In this document: in pieces, positions 13,358 to 26,033 of the stretch
Numbering within the stretch: position 1 is the first letter of the stretch
How the letters are laid out: the number at the start of each line of letters is the position of its first letter
Assembly: GCA_013398615.1 (NCBI GenBank)
Contig: VZSR01003371.1
Coordinates: 2,517,986 to 2,581,985 of the forward strand
Direction: 5' to 3'
Length of the DNA stretch: 64,000 nt
Origin: Brachypodius melanocephalos
Lineage: Eukaryota > Chordata > Aves > Passeriformes > Pycnonotidae
The notes under the pieces: model-generated
Seen by the model: the letters and a program-made list of their open reading frames with translations, nothing else
Databases searched by the model: none
What the model was told of the DNA's origin: nothing
Made by a program: the position numbers and the translations under genes

Positions 13358-13363
13358 CAACTT
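13358..13363. repeat. Target-site duplication CAACTT, right copy
   Basis: Exact repeat of the six bases at 12652-12657, directly after the CA end of the LTR. Confidence 0.9.
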
Positions 13364-15388
13364 ATTGCGAATTGGTTCCACTTTTTTAATCCTATAGCAT
13401 AATTAAAGTCAGTATAATATTTTCCTTTATATCTAGTTAACTGTAATTTTCTATTCCTTTAAATATATTTTTCCTCAGACTTATGAAAGAACATAGGACT
13501 GTTTTTAATACTTCCCCAGTTGACTTTTCCTACCCTTTTACCTCAAAGTTTCATATGAATGTGATAATTTCTTATCTCCCTCTTTTGTTGTTTCTGAAAT
13601 AACAACTTAAACATGGAATTTCTTTTCTTACCAACAGACATCATCAGACAAGAGAGTCAGCTTGGGCATGCTGAAGGCTTTTATGTGCTGAGATGCCCAA
13701 ATTTTTAAAATTCTTTTAATTTATTTCCTTCTTTTAAATATATAGACTGTTCTATATCCACTTTCTATGAAAAGAAAACAATACTGCCATTTGCTACTAA
13801 TGGATATCTGGGAAATACAGCAGCCCATAAGATCCCTAAGGGAAACAGAAGTAATTTTCAGTGCACTTAGAGCCTGGAGAGAAACAGAATTTTCTCATTT
13901 GTGGGGAAAAAAAAATACAGTGGTTTATGGTTTACTTTCTAAGGTCTGCTGTTCAAAGTCAGAAATGTGCATGCCAGAGGAACTGCCAGTTTGTGCACAG
14001 ATATAAAAGGTGTTTTCCTGAATTATTAATTCACATACCCATGAATTGTTGTGGTTTCAAAGTGCAAACAGTCACTACAAGAAATGACAGCAAAAAGCTG
14101 AAGACAATAAGGCAGCTTGCCAGTATTGCAAAGTTAAAGTGGAATGTGAAAACCTTGTGCTGAAGGTTAATGCCACACCTTAATGATTTTTTTTTTAAGT
14201 TTATGACTAAAAAGTCCAGATGGTAAACCAACAGCTCAGGTGTAGGAATGAACCCACCTCATATCTTATAATAAGCCCGATGTATGATTTAAAATGGCAC
14301 CCAGATGAGATTTCATTTCCAGCTCTCTCATAATTTTACATAATGAAAGATTTGATAATGTATAAAAGCGATTAAATGCAACGCTGATATCCTCAGAGTC
14401 ATCTTTTCCCTATGATATTGAAAATATCTGTGGTATATTATGGATGGTTTTGTAAGTGGTATACATTTTTCATAGCTGCTTTCACTGGCAATTTTCTTCT
14501 TCTAATGGCTGTATAATTAAACAGTAATGGGATATTTAGGCTTATGTATATTCATGGAGAAGTAGTTATAACAAAAAACCCTATAATTAACTATGACCCC
14601 TGCAAAATACACTTTTGTTTATGAGCCAATTTTTATTTTTCATAGACCTTTATTTTTTTTCCTGCAGATAATAATATTGACAAGCGATATAGAATATGAA
14701 ATTTCAAATCCACATGAGGTCTTTGTGGCTAAAGGTTTGTTTTCAGCACAGTTTGTATAAACTCTGGCTACAGCAATGCCTAGGGCTTGGATTTGTGTAT
14801 TTTCAATGATCTTGGTACGTGTAGGGGGGCACATTATTGTCTAGTCCAAATATAGAGAGTGGAAAAAGGGAGATTTGTTTGATGCTTTCTTCACTGAGCC
14901 TGTGGTGCAAAATTAGCTTCTTCAACATCTTTTTCCAGAATAAAGAATTTAAGATTGTATCCACTCAAAATTTGCACTGATCTCTCATAATAGTATTTTG
15001 TGGTCTGCCAGCTCTTGAAATGTCCAGATCACTGGAAAACAGGGTATTTCATGTTTCCACTCCTTCCCAGGGCTCTGTGGAGAGGCGTGAGTTCCAGATG
15101 GAAGTTCATGGCCTCTTGGATTTTCTGAATTTAAAATATTAAACATTAAATTTAGGAGAATTTTGTCATTGACTTCAGGGCATCCGTTGACTTCTGTGGT
15201 GGCAGCATTTAATCCTCTCTCTCTTTTTTGAATACTGTACCTGAATTTGTAGATGCAACTTCAAATTTCAAATGAATTTTCGTATCATAATTACAGATTT
15301 TCAGTAGGACAAACCAACAGTCTGAGTAATTAATTTAATTTATTCTTTTGCATCTGTCTTGTGGTGGAATTTTTATGAATATGATTAT
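13364..15388. other. Unique DNA, possible conserved noncoding block
   Basis: No gene is recognised; the longest frame is about 100 codons (13861-14163) without motif. The stretch 14260-14530 is free of simple repeats and rich in TAAT-type homeodomain cores, and it reads like conserved noncoding sequence. That impression is not testable here. Confidence 0.45.
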
Positions 15389-15423
15389 GGTTTTTTTTGG
15401 TTTTTTTTGTTTTTTTTTTTTTT
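15389..15423. repeat. T/G-rich tract
   Basis: T8 blocks separated by GG or G, ending in T14. Low complexity with no gene content. Confidence 0.85.
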
Positions 15424-18400
15424 GCTTTGAAATTGCTATTTCACAATGCTTGTTTTTTGGGGTTTTTCCCTAGTACATTCATTTTTCATGGATATTGTTG
15501 GCTTATGCTGCCTTAACATGACTGTGAAATTACAACACTGGTCTCCATGGGCACAATCTTTGTTACTTATTCCAACTTGACTCCCTTTAAAGGAAAATTT
15601 TCTCATCCAGCACAAGCAGAGACAGATCAAAGTTTACTATACCTTGATCTGAATTGCTTCTTTCTTGGAACTTTGTGTGAGGAACCTCACACTCCTCATG
15701 GAACTCTTCTGAAAAAAAAAAAAATTGTAAGCAAAACAGACTGTGATCATCAAAGATTAACTTGAGGTTGTAAATGTGAGAGGGTATAAGCATTTAGGTT
15801 CTGTAAATATGTCTTTATTGAGGTTAACAGAATGCTACTTCTTGAGTGTATTTTCCAGAAATAAAGGTTTATAATATTTGAAAGATGTAGTTCTGGGATA
15901 CTTCTTGTCTGACTTGAAGCTCACCCAAACAGACTGGAATTTTTCAGCTGAGGAAAGGACATGGGATTTGGCAGGGATATGAAATGTGGATGATGGAGGC
16001 AAAAAGAATGATGTGGTGTATGACAAAGGCTTGGAGAAAGGGAATAAATAACAATTGAGCATGTTTTTTTTCTGAAACAACAACAAAGACATGAAATAAA
16101 ACTTGGAGGTGGGAAGTGCAGATGTGAGAAGATACTGCCTTCATTCTACTTTTATTTGAAACTGTGGAACTTTTTTGCCTTTTCTTATGAATATTTACAG
16201 GCACTCAAAAATGCACTGGAATTTTTTTTGTTTTTTTAGAAACTCAGCCCTTTCAAATTTTTTAAAAAGAAAGTACATTTCACTTCAGCACTGCATACGT
16301 GAATGGGATTATGGATGATCTCATGTTTTCACAGGCTTGTAAAACCTACAAACATGCTGAGAAACATGAATGAGTACATAAGGTATTGTTTTGCCCTGTT
16401 ACTGTTTTCTGACTTGTTTTTAGGCTGTGATTTGCAGATATAATAGATGAATGAAGATTCTGCTGACTTTGAGGAATCTTACATATATTCTTCTTGAATA
16501 AAAATGATGTCCCAGACTGCATAATGATATATTGAGGTTGAATTTTTTGTTCATGGGTTGTATTGTATATTTTTTTCTCTTGATGCTAGGCAGGTTGGCT
16601 AAGAATTTCTGGTCGAAACATTTTCTTTACATTGGGTGAAAAAACAACTTTTGGTGGTATTTGTACATCTAGTACTTTTAAAATGTGAGACTGGAAATTT
16701 ATTGCCTTAATCACAATAAAAAGAGATTATTCTGGTCCTCATATTTCTCTCTGGTGTCCCACAAGTCTTGTACTGAGCCTGAGATGTGAAGTTTTGCTTC
16801 TCCAGCCAAAGGCCCTCAGGCTGACTTCTGTTGTTGTGCATTACAGACATCTGGCTGCCATGAGAAATCATTTCCATGGACTTAGAGATGAGACTGTGGT
16901 GAATTTTGGGACAGGTAATTCAGGGACGACCTTGTCTAGAAGAGGGGTTTTGTGAAGTACCTACATTCCAGCTCCTTCAGCTTATCTTGGTGGCTTTTGA
17001 ACAGAGATGGTTGGATATCAGCTGAGATTCATACAGAGATTTATATTTCCTGTGGATGTTTTCAACTGGAAAATTGGCAAAAGGAAAGCCAATTCCAGTA
17101 AGGTGAAGGTAATCCTGAGATCACAGATGGTCCTGCTTCTGGATTTATCCAACTGTCCTTTTAAACACAGGGATTTCTCTCACATGCTATTATTCCCCAA
17201 AACGCTAATGAAAGTCACAACAGCACTGTGTCCTACTGCATTTAATTCAGCAGAGTACAGCTGAGAGGCAGAAATTGCTATTGGCTCCTTTAACCAACTT
17301 TCTTCTACTGTGAGGTGATCCTTTTTCCCCCTCTCTCTCATTCCTAATATCAGGACCTTGAGAACATGAGGTTTATTTAAGGTGAAAGCAATATCAGGAG
17401 CCCAGAAAACCAAACCAATATGTGAAATCAAATGTGATAAATTGCAATGAAAAGGCTATGGTAGTAGTCTCTAACTCAGGAAAATTGGATTCTTAGGAAA
17501 TAGGACACAAATTAAGTTCTATCTATTGTACAGACCTGAAAAACTAAAAGGATCAGAGCTGAAAAATATATGTTTACAAAAAGCAATGCCGATGAGCTAA
17601 TTTGGAATGAAGAGTAAAATGGTGCATTATGACATATATAAATAATTACATTAAATATGGGATTAAGTATGCATGCATTTTTTGTATATAATTATCTCTA
17701 TGAACTTGGCTGTATGGTTCAGAACAAAAATTATCAATAGTAATTTTTAATTAAGCCCAGAATTACTATCACCATTTTATGCTGTTGGTCATCCTTTACT
17801 TTGAAAGAATTCTTCAAAGCAGATCTTTAAATGAATACTTATTTAGTCAAAAAGTAATAACTTATAGGAATGCTGGTCAATCAGTGGTAAAAAAGGCACC
17901 AGTTTTCACAGAGACAATATTCATGATCTTTTTCTCTAGCTGTAATTTAAACTGACTGCTCTGTGTGGATAAAATAATGTGCTTATTTATGGAGAAATTA
18001 CTCTTGACCTGAACAGCATGGTGGCAAGAATTATCCTATAAATATGGGGATTATTTTCAACTTTTTTTTTTTTTAATCAAAGGGGTAATGATGCAACAAT
18101 GTATATATTGCAATCAAATAGTTCATATTGCCATCAGTAAGATATACCTACAACTGGACATGTGTGAAAAAGTCTTTCCAAGCACATTTTGGGTTCACAT
18201 TTCATTACAAATTCAACTGTATTTTAGTATCCATGAACATCTTTTTGTAGAGATCTCCAAGAGATTTTTTTTAAAATATGACAATGGAGGCTGTGAAGAT
18301 TGGTGTAGGAATAAAGAAGTTTTCCAATCAGGAAAAAAGTATTTTGAGAATACTTAATTCTCAAGAAGTGTTCAAAGGATTTACAGATGTGGGGAAATGG

Positions 18401-19212
18401 TGCAACTCAATGGCTAATGATTTGCTGGTTCTTCATTTTGTTCTATTGCAAGCTTAAATTGTGGATATTTTGATTTGTTCTTCCTGAGGGTTAAGTGATT
18501 GAGGTCTTTTGTGTCAGCTCCACATTTTAACAGACACTACAAATGCAGAGGAAACAACTTCTCTGATCACACCTCTCTTCCACAAAATAAATCCAGCCTG
18601 TTCTGTGGAGAGATGTTTACAGTTCAAAATAATTATTCATCAGTGCCAGAAATTACCATCAAACAGAGAGTAAGGACTATTTTAAGCATGTTAGTGGGAT
18701 TTTGGTAACCATTTGAGCAGCTTCACTTCTGGTTGCGCAGACAATGTTGCACCAACCGTCTCTGGTTTCAATATTTTTATCAAGTATTTTTTCAGCATAG
18801 CTAAGCTACTTCTATTCCAATATTAAAAAAACAAGTAAAGAGCTCAGGAGAAAAATGTTTTCTCCCTGAGAAAACAGTCTTTACAATCAGAATAGCAATA
18901 TGTACAGATGTTTCCCTTTCAAAATAATTTGCAGTTGGAGAGCTATTGAAGATGTCTGCTATTGATGTAAATTGTAGGTGGATGCGTTAGCATCAGAATT
19001 GTTATTATAAGAAGCCAGAAACAGAAATTATTGCAGCCCAGATAAAGACACAAAAATGGTGTTCTGAAGAAAAAACATTTCATCCTCAAAAGGATAATAA
19101 AGAATCCAATGTCATTGGTTTTGTTCTCTCAACTTTGTTGCAAAGTTTTTTGTGTATGTGTAAAGCTGCACACTTGCACAATTGAGAATATAAAAAAATA
19201 GATTTTCACATT
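15424..19212. other. Unique DNA, no gene recognised
   Basis: Only short frames (up to 89 codons, 18088-18357) without known motifs. A T/A-rich run lies at 18062-18074. No transposon is recognised. Confidence 0.55.
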
Positions 19213-19259
19213 TGTGTACATTTTCACACTAAGACGTGTGTACATTTTCACACTAAGAC
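19213..19259. repeat. 24-bp tandem duplication
   Basis: A unit beginning GTGTACATTTTCACACTAAG occurs twice with a 24-bp period (19214-19235 and 19238-19259) and no mismatch over 22 bases, pointing to a recent local duplication. Confidence 0.9.
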
Positions 19260-19625
19260 ATGCATATTGTGTGTTCAACTCCCTTCTTTATAACAGTTTT
19301 CTTTCTTTACAGACTTTTTTTTTTTTTTTTTCCATTTGAGATATTCCAGTTATGGAGTCAGATTTTTTTTTTCCTGAAAATTCTCCATGGAAAGATCAAA
19401 AGGCATCATGAACCCTATACTCTACAAGATAATCAGGCTTTGACAGTGGTTGGGGTCACTGCTGACGACAAATTCAATGCGGAGTGCAATTTCTGGTGTG
19501 GAAATAGATGAATCGAGTAATTCTGTGCTCAAAATATGCTTTTTTTTTTTTTTTCTGGGAGCCTCATTTCGAATTCTCCACATTGGCTTCTGAAAGGTCA
19601 ATAACTACAAGGTATTATTGGGCGC
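19260..19625. other. Unique DNA with short T runs
   Basis: Contains T runs near 19315-19331 and 19541-19554. No gene or element is recognised. Confidence 0.55.
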
Positions 19626-19704
19626 TTTTTTTGTTTGTTTGTGGGGTTTTTTCTCTGTTTGGTTGGGATTTTTTTGGTTTGTCTTTTTTTTTTTTTTTTT
19701 TTTT
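19626..19704. repeat. T/G-rich tract
   Basis: TTTG units, GGGG blocks and a T21 run (19684-19704). Low complexity. Confidence 0.9.
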
Positions 19705-22700
19705 AATGGCTCTGAAGATTTATCATAATTCAGCAATTTACTTCAGTATTTAAGAAGTCTTTGGAGAAGCAGAGTAACCTTTAAGCCAGAAGTGCTAGAG
19801 GAGAACACAACTCACACAGTGACATTATGATACAAATCAGATTTTTTAAGAAGGGCACGAGGTTCACACAGTGATAAAGCTAACCTCTAACCCCTGAGGA
19901 ATTTTTTCAGCAAACTAGTGAAAATATAGATCAATTGTTCACTATTACTTTCATGTTGTGGAGATTCACACCCAGCCGTGCACAGAGCTGTAAAACCAGC
20001 CCAGTACATCAAATGTGAGCTCCCCTTGTCATGTAGATAAGAGCATCATAAATCTGGATGGGAGAGGTAACAGAATGCCATGAGTGATAGATCACTTCAG
20101 CTGCTTCAGCACTGCCAAGAACACGAGAAAACGAGCAGGGGAAGAACTGAAGGTTGGATAATGCACTCAAATGAACAACCAGAGAGGCAGTGAAGAGTGC
20201 ACTGCAGTGAAGAGTGCACTGCAGTGAGAAATTTCTTCTTGTGCTGAAGAAATCCAAGCCACTGGCACCAGACGAGCTCTGAGAGATTCCCTGCTCTGTC
20301 CCAGACACTGTCTTGGGGTGGCACTGGGGACAAGTCCCTTCTCCGGTGTCATCTCCTTGTCAGTAACCTTGAGCCATGGATGGCTTTCCTTCTGAAACTG
20401 CCCAAAAAAAGTCATTAATACCCAATTCCAGTGAAATCAAGACATATCAGATGTTGTTGAATTCTCTTGACATATATTTATTTGAGGGAAAGAAAGGAAG
20501 AGCACTCTGAGAAAGTTTAAATACCAACCACACCTGTATATGCTGTTTTTACACTTTGATGAAATGGTTAGATTTGTTTTTGTTTTTTTTTTTTAAGAAT
20601 ATGAAGCAATTGTTAAGTTTTTATACTTGTTTATGTATTATACGTTTTCTCTGTGTTTTTTCTTCTCTGTTTTTAACTCCTTTAAAATCAGGACAAGGCC
20701 TTTGTGTTTTTCATAGCTATTCTCACATTAGTATTGTTAAAAACATTTTCACTTGGAAATTTACCCACCACCACCAGCTGAAAGCAGACATAATTTCTTT
20801 ATTTTTAGGTTTTTTTACAATAATGGAATAAAAAGGCATAAATTTTGTGGAATTATATTATTTTATAGGTTTTCAGGTTTTTTTTTTTTTCAGATATCTT
20901 TCTTTAAAAATTTTATTCTTTCTTCTAACTTTTCAGTTAATTCTCCATTCAAATTATGAAAGTAGTTCTATACTTTTTATGTCATTTTTATTGCCTGTGC
21001 TGTGGATGGAGGACTGCAACTTGCTGATATCTGCACCATTGAGTATGACTGAAAAAGGCACTTTCAGGATTGATAGGCATTTCTACCTACATTACTTTTC
21101 ATAAATGAAAATTTCTTCAGCAGACATTGAACAAAATTGTTCTTCTAAAGATAATTTCACAGAGGATTTTCTTTACAGATAAGATGAACCAGGGAAGAAA
21201 TAAAACAAGAAATGCAGAGTTTAGGCTGAAGATAATGAAATCCAGTTATATAAAGTAGTGATATCTAAAGCCTAACTCCTAATCACCTTCAAAAATTAGT
21301 GGATTATTCTGCATGACCCTACAAGAAACAGGAAAAAAAAAGAAGTCTATAGTGTGTCACCTAAATTCCATTACATGATGAGTCACAACTTAAAAAAGAA
21401 ATAAATTAGAGAAGCTCAAATTTGAAAATGTTGAACATCTATGATTTAAAAGAAATAAATTAGTACCAAAGTTTTAAAACAATCTTAACTCCATCCCATA
21501 GTGATAGAATCCAGATGTACATGTATTATTGTGAATTTACAGTAAAAGCCTGTCCTCTTGACAACATGAATGAATGAATATTTCTTTTCAGATTTAGCAT
21601 TTGTGCCACTGCATGGTGGCTTTGCACTTCTTTGTATTTTCTTCTAGCAATAGTGGGACTCTAAAATGGTTTCATAATTCAATGTGCCTTTTTGTATTAA
21701 AAAAATAAAAAGGTATGCTTTCAGGTTGGTTTGCTTTTTATTTTTCTTTTATACTTATATGAAATTATTAAGCTGGCAGTACCTAACAACAAAACTGTAG
21801 AACTGTCCCTAAGGAACTGGGATAAATACAGAATGGGCCACAGATCAGAACAGATTTATCTGCAAGCTGCCTTCCCAGAGAGTTAATAGACTGGAAGAGT
21901 TGTGTGGTATCAGTTATTTTAAAACCATCAAGGTCCTGCTTTTATTTTTAAATACTGATATTTAGTATTTAAAGCAAGAAATACACAAGCTGGGCACTGC
22001 TGGAAATAGATCTGATTGCAATGAAAATTAATTCAGAACATTCAGAATTATGTAATTTTTTTATTATGTATTGTGTATGTTTTGTTGGTCCTGACAATAC
22101 TGCTATTTCTAGATTACAGAGAAAACTTAGTGCTAAAAAAATAATAAAAAACCCCAACTTTTAAAACCTACTCAAAGACAGACTTTTTAATATGTCAAAT
22201 GATGATGTTTTCTTTCCTGGTTGCAGACTCCCAGCTCCTTTTGACATCAGTGAGTGCTGCAGAGGGGCTCAAAGACAGCCCAGCTGCCTGTGCAGCCAAA
22301 AAAACTCTGGAGGTGTGATAGAAGCAAGAGCTGTGCAAGAGAAAGCTCTGCTAAGAGCTTCACAGTCAATTAATTAATTAATCATCAACTGGAAAAGAGT
22401 CAAGTGGCTGGGGACTGGAAGATAAATGGAGTCTAAAACTCAGGAGATTCCCATCTAGTCTCTGGCAAATCCAGCCCTGAGTGCTCCTGGTGCAAAGATA
22501 ACCTCGTGTTCATAGACTTTGGGTGGGAAATGTTTGAGCAAGAGAAAGACTGTCAGTGTAAAAAAATGAAAGTAAAGACCTCCTAAACACTGCTAGACCA
22601 TTCCTCTGCTCTTGTAGGCTTGCTCCTGGCACTCTTAATTCTCTGGATTTATCCTTTCATTAGAAATGAGAGGATTGTTTTTTTTTCAGGCACGCCATCT

Positions 22701-25088
22701 GAGAATTGAAGCTAATCCAATTTAAATAGCCATGAAAATTTAACGTAACTGTTAAACAAGCCGAGGTGGCGCTCCATGATCTTTTTGTACCTTTGTGCTC
22801 TCTCTCATTTCACTCTCCTGCATTCTGAGTTCCACAGGTCAGAATAACTCTCATGTTAACAGCTCACTCTCCATGTCCATAACACATATTTTGTACAAGC
22901 TTGATGTCTTCAGAAAAGTGATTTTCTCCAGTGGGAATCCTAAATTAGGTTTCCAAACAAACTGGTTTGGGGTTCTGGAGTTGTCCCTCTTTTACTATTA
23001 AGTGTAGATAATATTTCACCTTTAATTAGGAGCTCTTTTTTAGAAATCTGATGTTTGGTGAGCTGGTCAATTGTTTTAATTGATAAGGTGTATAATTTTT
23101 TGTTTTTAGGAGCATATCTATATACGTAGATAAAATATTCCCTACATTCCCAGTGCCTAGAAATTGTTGTCCTAATTTTGTAAATAAGTACAAAATTTGT
23201 AAGAAGTCTTGATAAATTAGATAAAAGGTTGCAGTCATATCTGCTGTCCTGAAGGAGTGAGAGGTGCAGAAAACTTATTCATGATAATTAGCTCAAAATT
23301 TTGTGGCAAGAGTCATCTTAACTTGTTTGAGAACCTGCATTGCAGGGGTCTCTCTGTGAGCCCTCTGCCCACATCCCTGCTGTATCAATGCATCTGAGCA
23401 AACCCAATTAGCTAATTACTGATTAGACTGTGTCAGATGAATCCTTTCCTTCACTCAGCTAGGTTTAACTTTTTAATACTCCCCTGGAGCTGTCTTTTCA
23501 TATGGAAAATAAGGGAGCTTCTGCCTTGCATTGGTGCTTGGGAGAAGAGCTAAACTCCTACAATATTTGTGCCAACAGGAGCCACATTGTGGCACCATGG
23601 GGAGCCTCTTTCACCCTTCAAAACTTTTCAGAAAAGAAATCTAATTTTCACTTCCAGCATCCTAAAAATTGCTACAATAAAGGTTCTTCCTAATCCAATC
23701 TCCTGACAGCACATTGCAGAATAGAGCTGAAATAGAAGCATGAAATATAAGCAATCAGGATATAGAGAGTGACTGATTCAAACTGACGTGCCTCTGCCTT
23801 CCTTACGAATAAACAGATCCACTCTATTTGTTTCAGTTTGGGACAGAAGTTTGAGCTCTCAAAAATACCCACAGGACAGAAAGTTCAATTTTGTTTCTGG
23901 TATAATCCTGTCCTGAATTCTATTAGAGCCTCCTAAGGAGAATCCTTTTAATTGACTCCTTTTTGACAAGTCGTATAGTTTTAAATTAACATAATGCCCT
24001 CATGTTGCTCATTAAATAGGAGATGTGATGGTAAAGTAGATGCAGCTAATTAGTAATGAATAAATTATTTATGGCTTCTTAAAAAGATGAGTGACCTGTA
24101 AGTTAACATTGTTGGAGAATTATTTTTTAATTGGATGTGATCTTACTGCTCTTCATGCTTCACCTCTAAGTTTTAAGCTGCCATTTCTTAATTCAAAGAT
24201 ATGAAAGTCCACCTGCCAGAAGTGGTGGAACAGGGCAAAATAAGAGTTCAATCTTGTGAACTGTCTGTCCTGAGATCACTGGAACCTCTTAGATAAATAA
24301 ATAATAATAATTTGCAGATAAATAACAATAAATAATTTGCAGAATGAAATCCAAACCCACCAAATCAGCAAATAAGTTAATTGTATTTTCAACCTTAAGT
24401 CTGGGACACATTTGCAAACATAATTAAATGCTGAGGTACTTAAATCTTTTTTTCTCCCAATAACAAGTAAAGAATTGCCCGCTATTGGGAAAAAAAGAGA
24501 CAGACTAAAGCTTTTTCCTGTTCCAACCTCCTGCTTGCCAACAGGATACTTGGATTAAAAAAGAAATAGTCATTATGCAGGCAGATTTTTCTCTGGGGAC
24601 ATTGTCTTTGCAGTCAGCAGTTTATGGACTCTCTGGATGCCAGTTTATGCATCTGATTGCGTTTAACACTCAAAAGGATGGACCAATTTCACTTGAATTT
24701 GCAGAATCCTTTTCTAATCCATTTAAACTTTTATGAGAATTTCCTGGCCATTTTCTACTTGTTTCTATGTAATTTGTTCCTACAATTTGAGCTAAAAATC
24801 TCCTGAATATTTGTTTAACAATGCATCCCTCCATAAAATGATGGGATATACTTTGCTTTCCTGTGTAGTGATTAAAAATACCTAAAGACCAATGGTGATT
24901 TTTACTCCCTGCTGCAGCCCTACAGCATTTTTACTTCTTCGATTTCAAAAGTTACGTTGAATATTTGTACCACATTTTTAATGATTTATAAAAAATTCTA
25001 CATCATGTTTAACACAACTATACTATATTAGAATAAATTAGAATAAACACTGAGTATGTTCAACATCCACCTCAAAATATTCTCACAG
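19705..25088. other. Unique DNA, no gene recognised
   Basis: Frames reach only 99 codons (minus, 20009-20308), and that one runs through a small tandem repeat. A sequence resembling a polypyrimidine tract plus AG occurs near 22211-22226, but no convincing exon follows. The stretch 23940-24180 is rich in TAAT cores, including a palindromic CTAATTAG at 24046-24053, and may be a conserved noncoding block. Confidence 0.5.
20187..20227. repeat. 17-bp tandem repeat, 2.4 copies
   Basis: The unit GCAGTGAAGAGTGCACT is repeated perfectly at 20187-20203 and 20204-20220, followed by a partial third copy. Confidence 0.9.
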
Positions 25089-25232
25089 GATCACAGAAAG
25101 TTTGGGAAGGGATCTTAAAGACCGATTAGTTCCAATCTCTGCCATGGGCAGGGACACTTTTTTTAGACCAGGTTGCTTAAAGTCCCCTCCAGACTGCCCT
25201 TGAACACTTGAACATTTCCAGGGATGGGACTT
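25089..25232 (-). mobile_element. CR1 LINE 3' end
   Basis: On the plus strand this reads as the reversed CR1 3' end: a diverged ATCACAGAA start, then 'GGGAAGGGATCTTAAAGA', 'CCATGGGCAGGGACAC', 'AGACCAGGTTGCT' and 'CCAGGGATGGG' in the order seen in avian CR1 copies. About 145 bp survive, so the copy is heavily 5'-truncated and contains no ORF2 domain. Divergence appears moderate. Confidence 0.92.
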
Positions 25233-25259
25233 CCCTGAATGGACACATATTTTTTATTT

Positions 25260-25288
25260 ACACACACACACACACATATATATATATT
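25260..25288. repeat. Compound (CA)n(TA)n microsatellite
   Basis: About eight CA units run directly into about six TA units, starting 28 bp beyond the CR1 fragment. Confidence 0.9.
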
Positions 25289-25933
25289 TTGTTCTAGTGC
25301 TGCTTAGCAAACTCAATAGTTTTATTACTTCATCCAGTTATTCCAACAAGATTATGACACCAAGCATAAGGACATAATTTCTTTGCTTGAGCTTTTGTAA
25401 TGATTCGTACCTTCTTTGGCACATAAAAATGTTGTCATTATTTTAAATTTAGTTAAAAATCAGTACAGAAAATTCCTGTGTACCAAATACAATGTAAGGA
25501 TCACGTTTTTCTCAATAACTGCAATGTCTCAATCAAATCAGTTCAGAATCAGCAAAAAGAGCATACTGATACTGCAACTATGTTTATTTTTCATTTGAAT
25601 TAAGTTATTGTTGCTATTAATATTTTAGATATGTCATAAATATTCCAGGAAGTAAATTTTCTTTATGCTTATACACTCTGCAGCTGATGCATACGTAATT
25701 CAAGGAGAAAAAAGTATAAATATTCAGGTATTTATTAGAACCACATAGTCAGAGAATGTCCACGTGCAATTTCTTTGAAGATTATTCTATACGAAATTTA
25801 TCTTTTCTCCTTTGCTCATTTACCTTACTTGATTTAATAATTAAAGCCAATGGAAAAAAAGTCTTTTGCAAATCTTAGCTTTGAAATATTTATTAGAATG
25901 GAAACAAGGAATCACGAGAGATAAATAAGTGAA
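25289..25933. other. Unique DNA up to assembly gap
   Basis: AT-rich sequence with no recognised gene or element. Confidence 0.55.
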
Positions 25934-26033
25934 NNNNNNNNNNNNNNNNNNNNNNNNNNNNNNNNNNNNNNNNNNNNNNNNNNNNNNNNNNNNNNNNNNN
26001 NNNNNNNNNNNNNNNNNNNNNNNNNNNNNNNNN
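25934..26033. other. Assembly gap (100 N)
   Basis: Exactly 100 ambiguous bases, the conventional placeholder for a gap of unknown size. Features across this point cannot be judged, and the real distance between the flanks may differ. Confidence 0.98.

Noticed and set aside
22205..22260. Polypyrimidine-AG followed by an exon-like stretch
   Set aside because: The following frame is short, has no known domain and no clear donor site; such patterns are common by chance.
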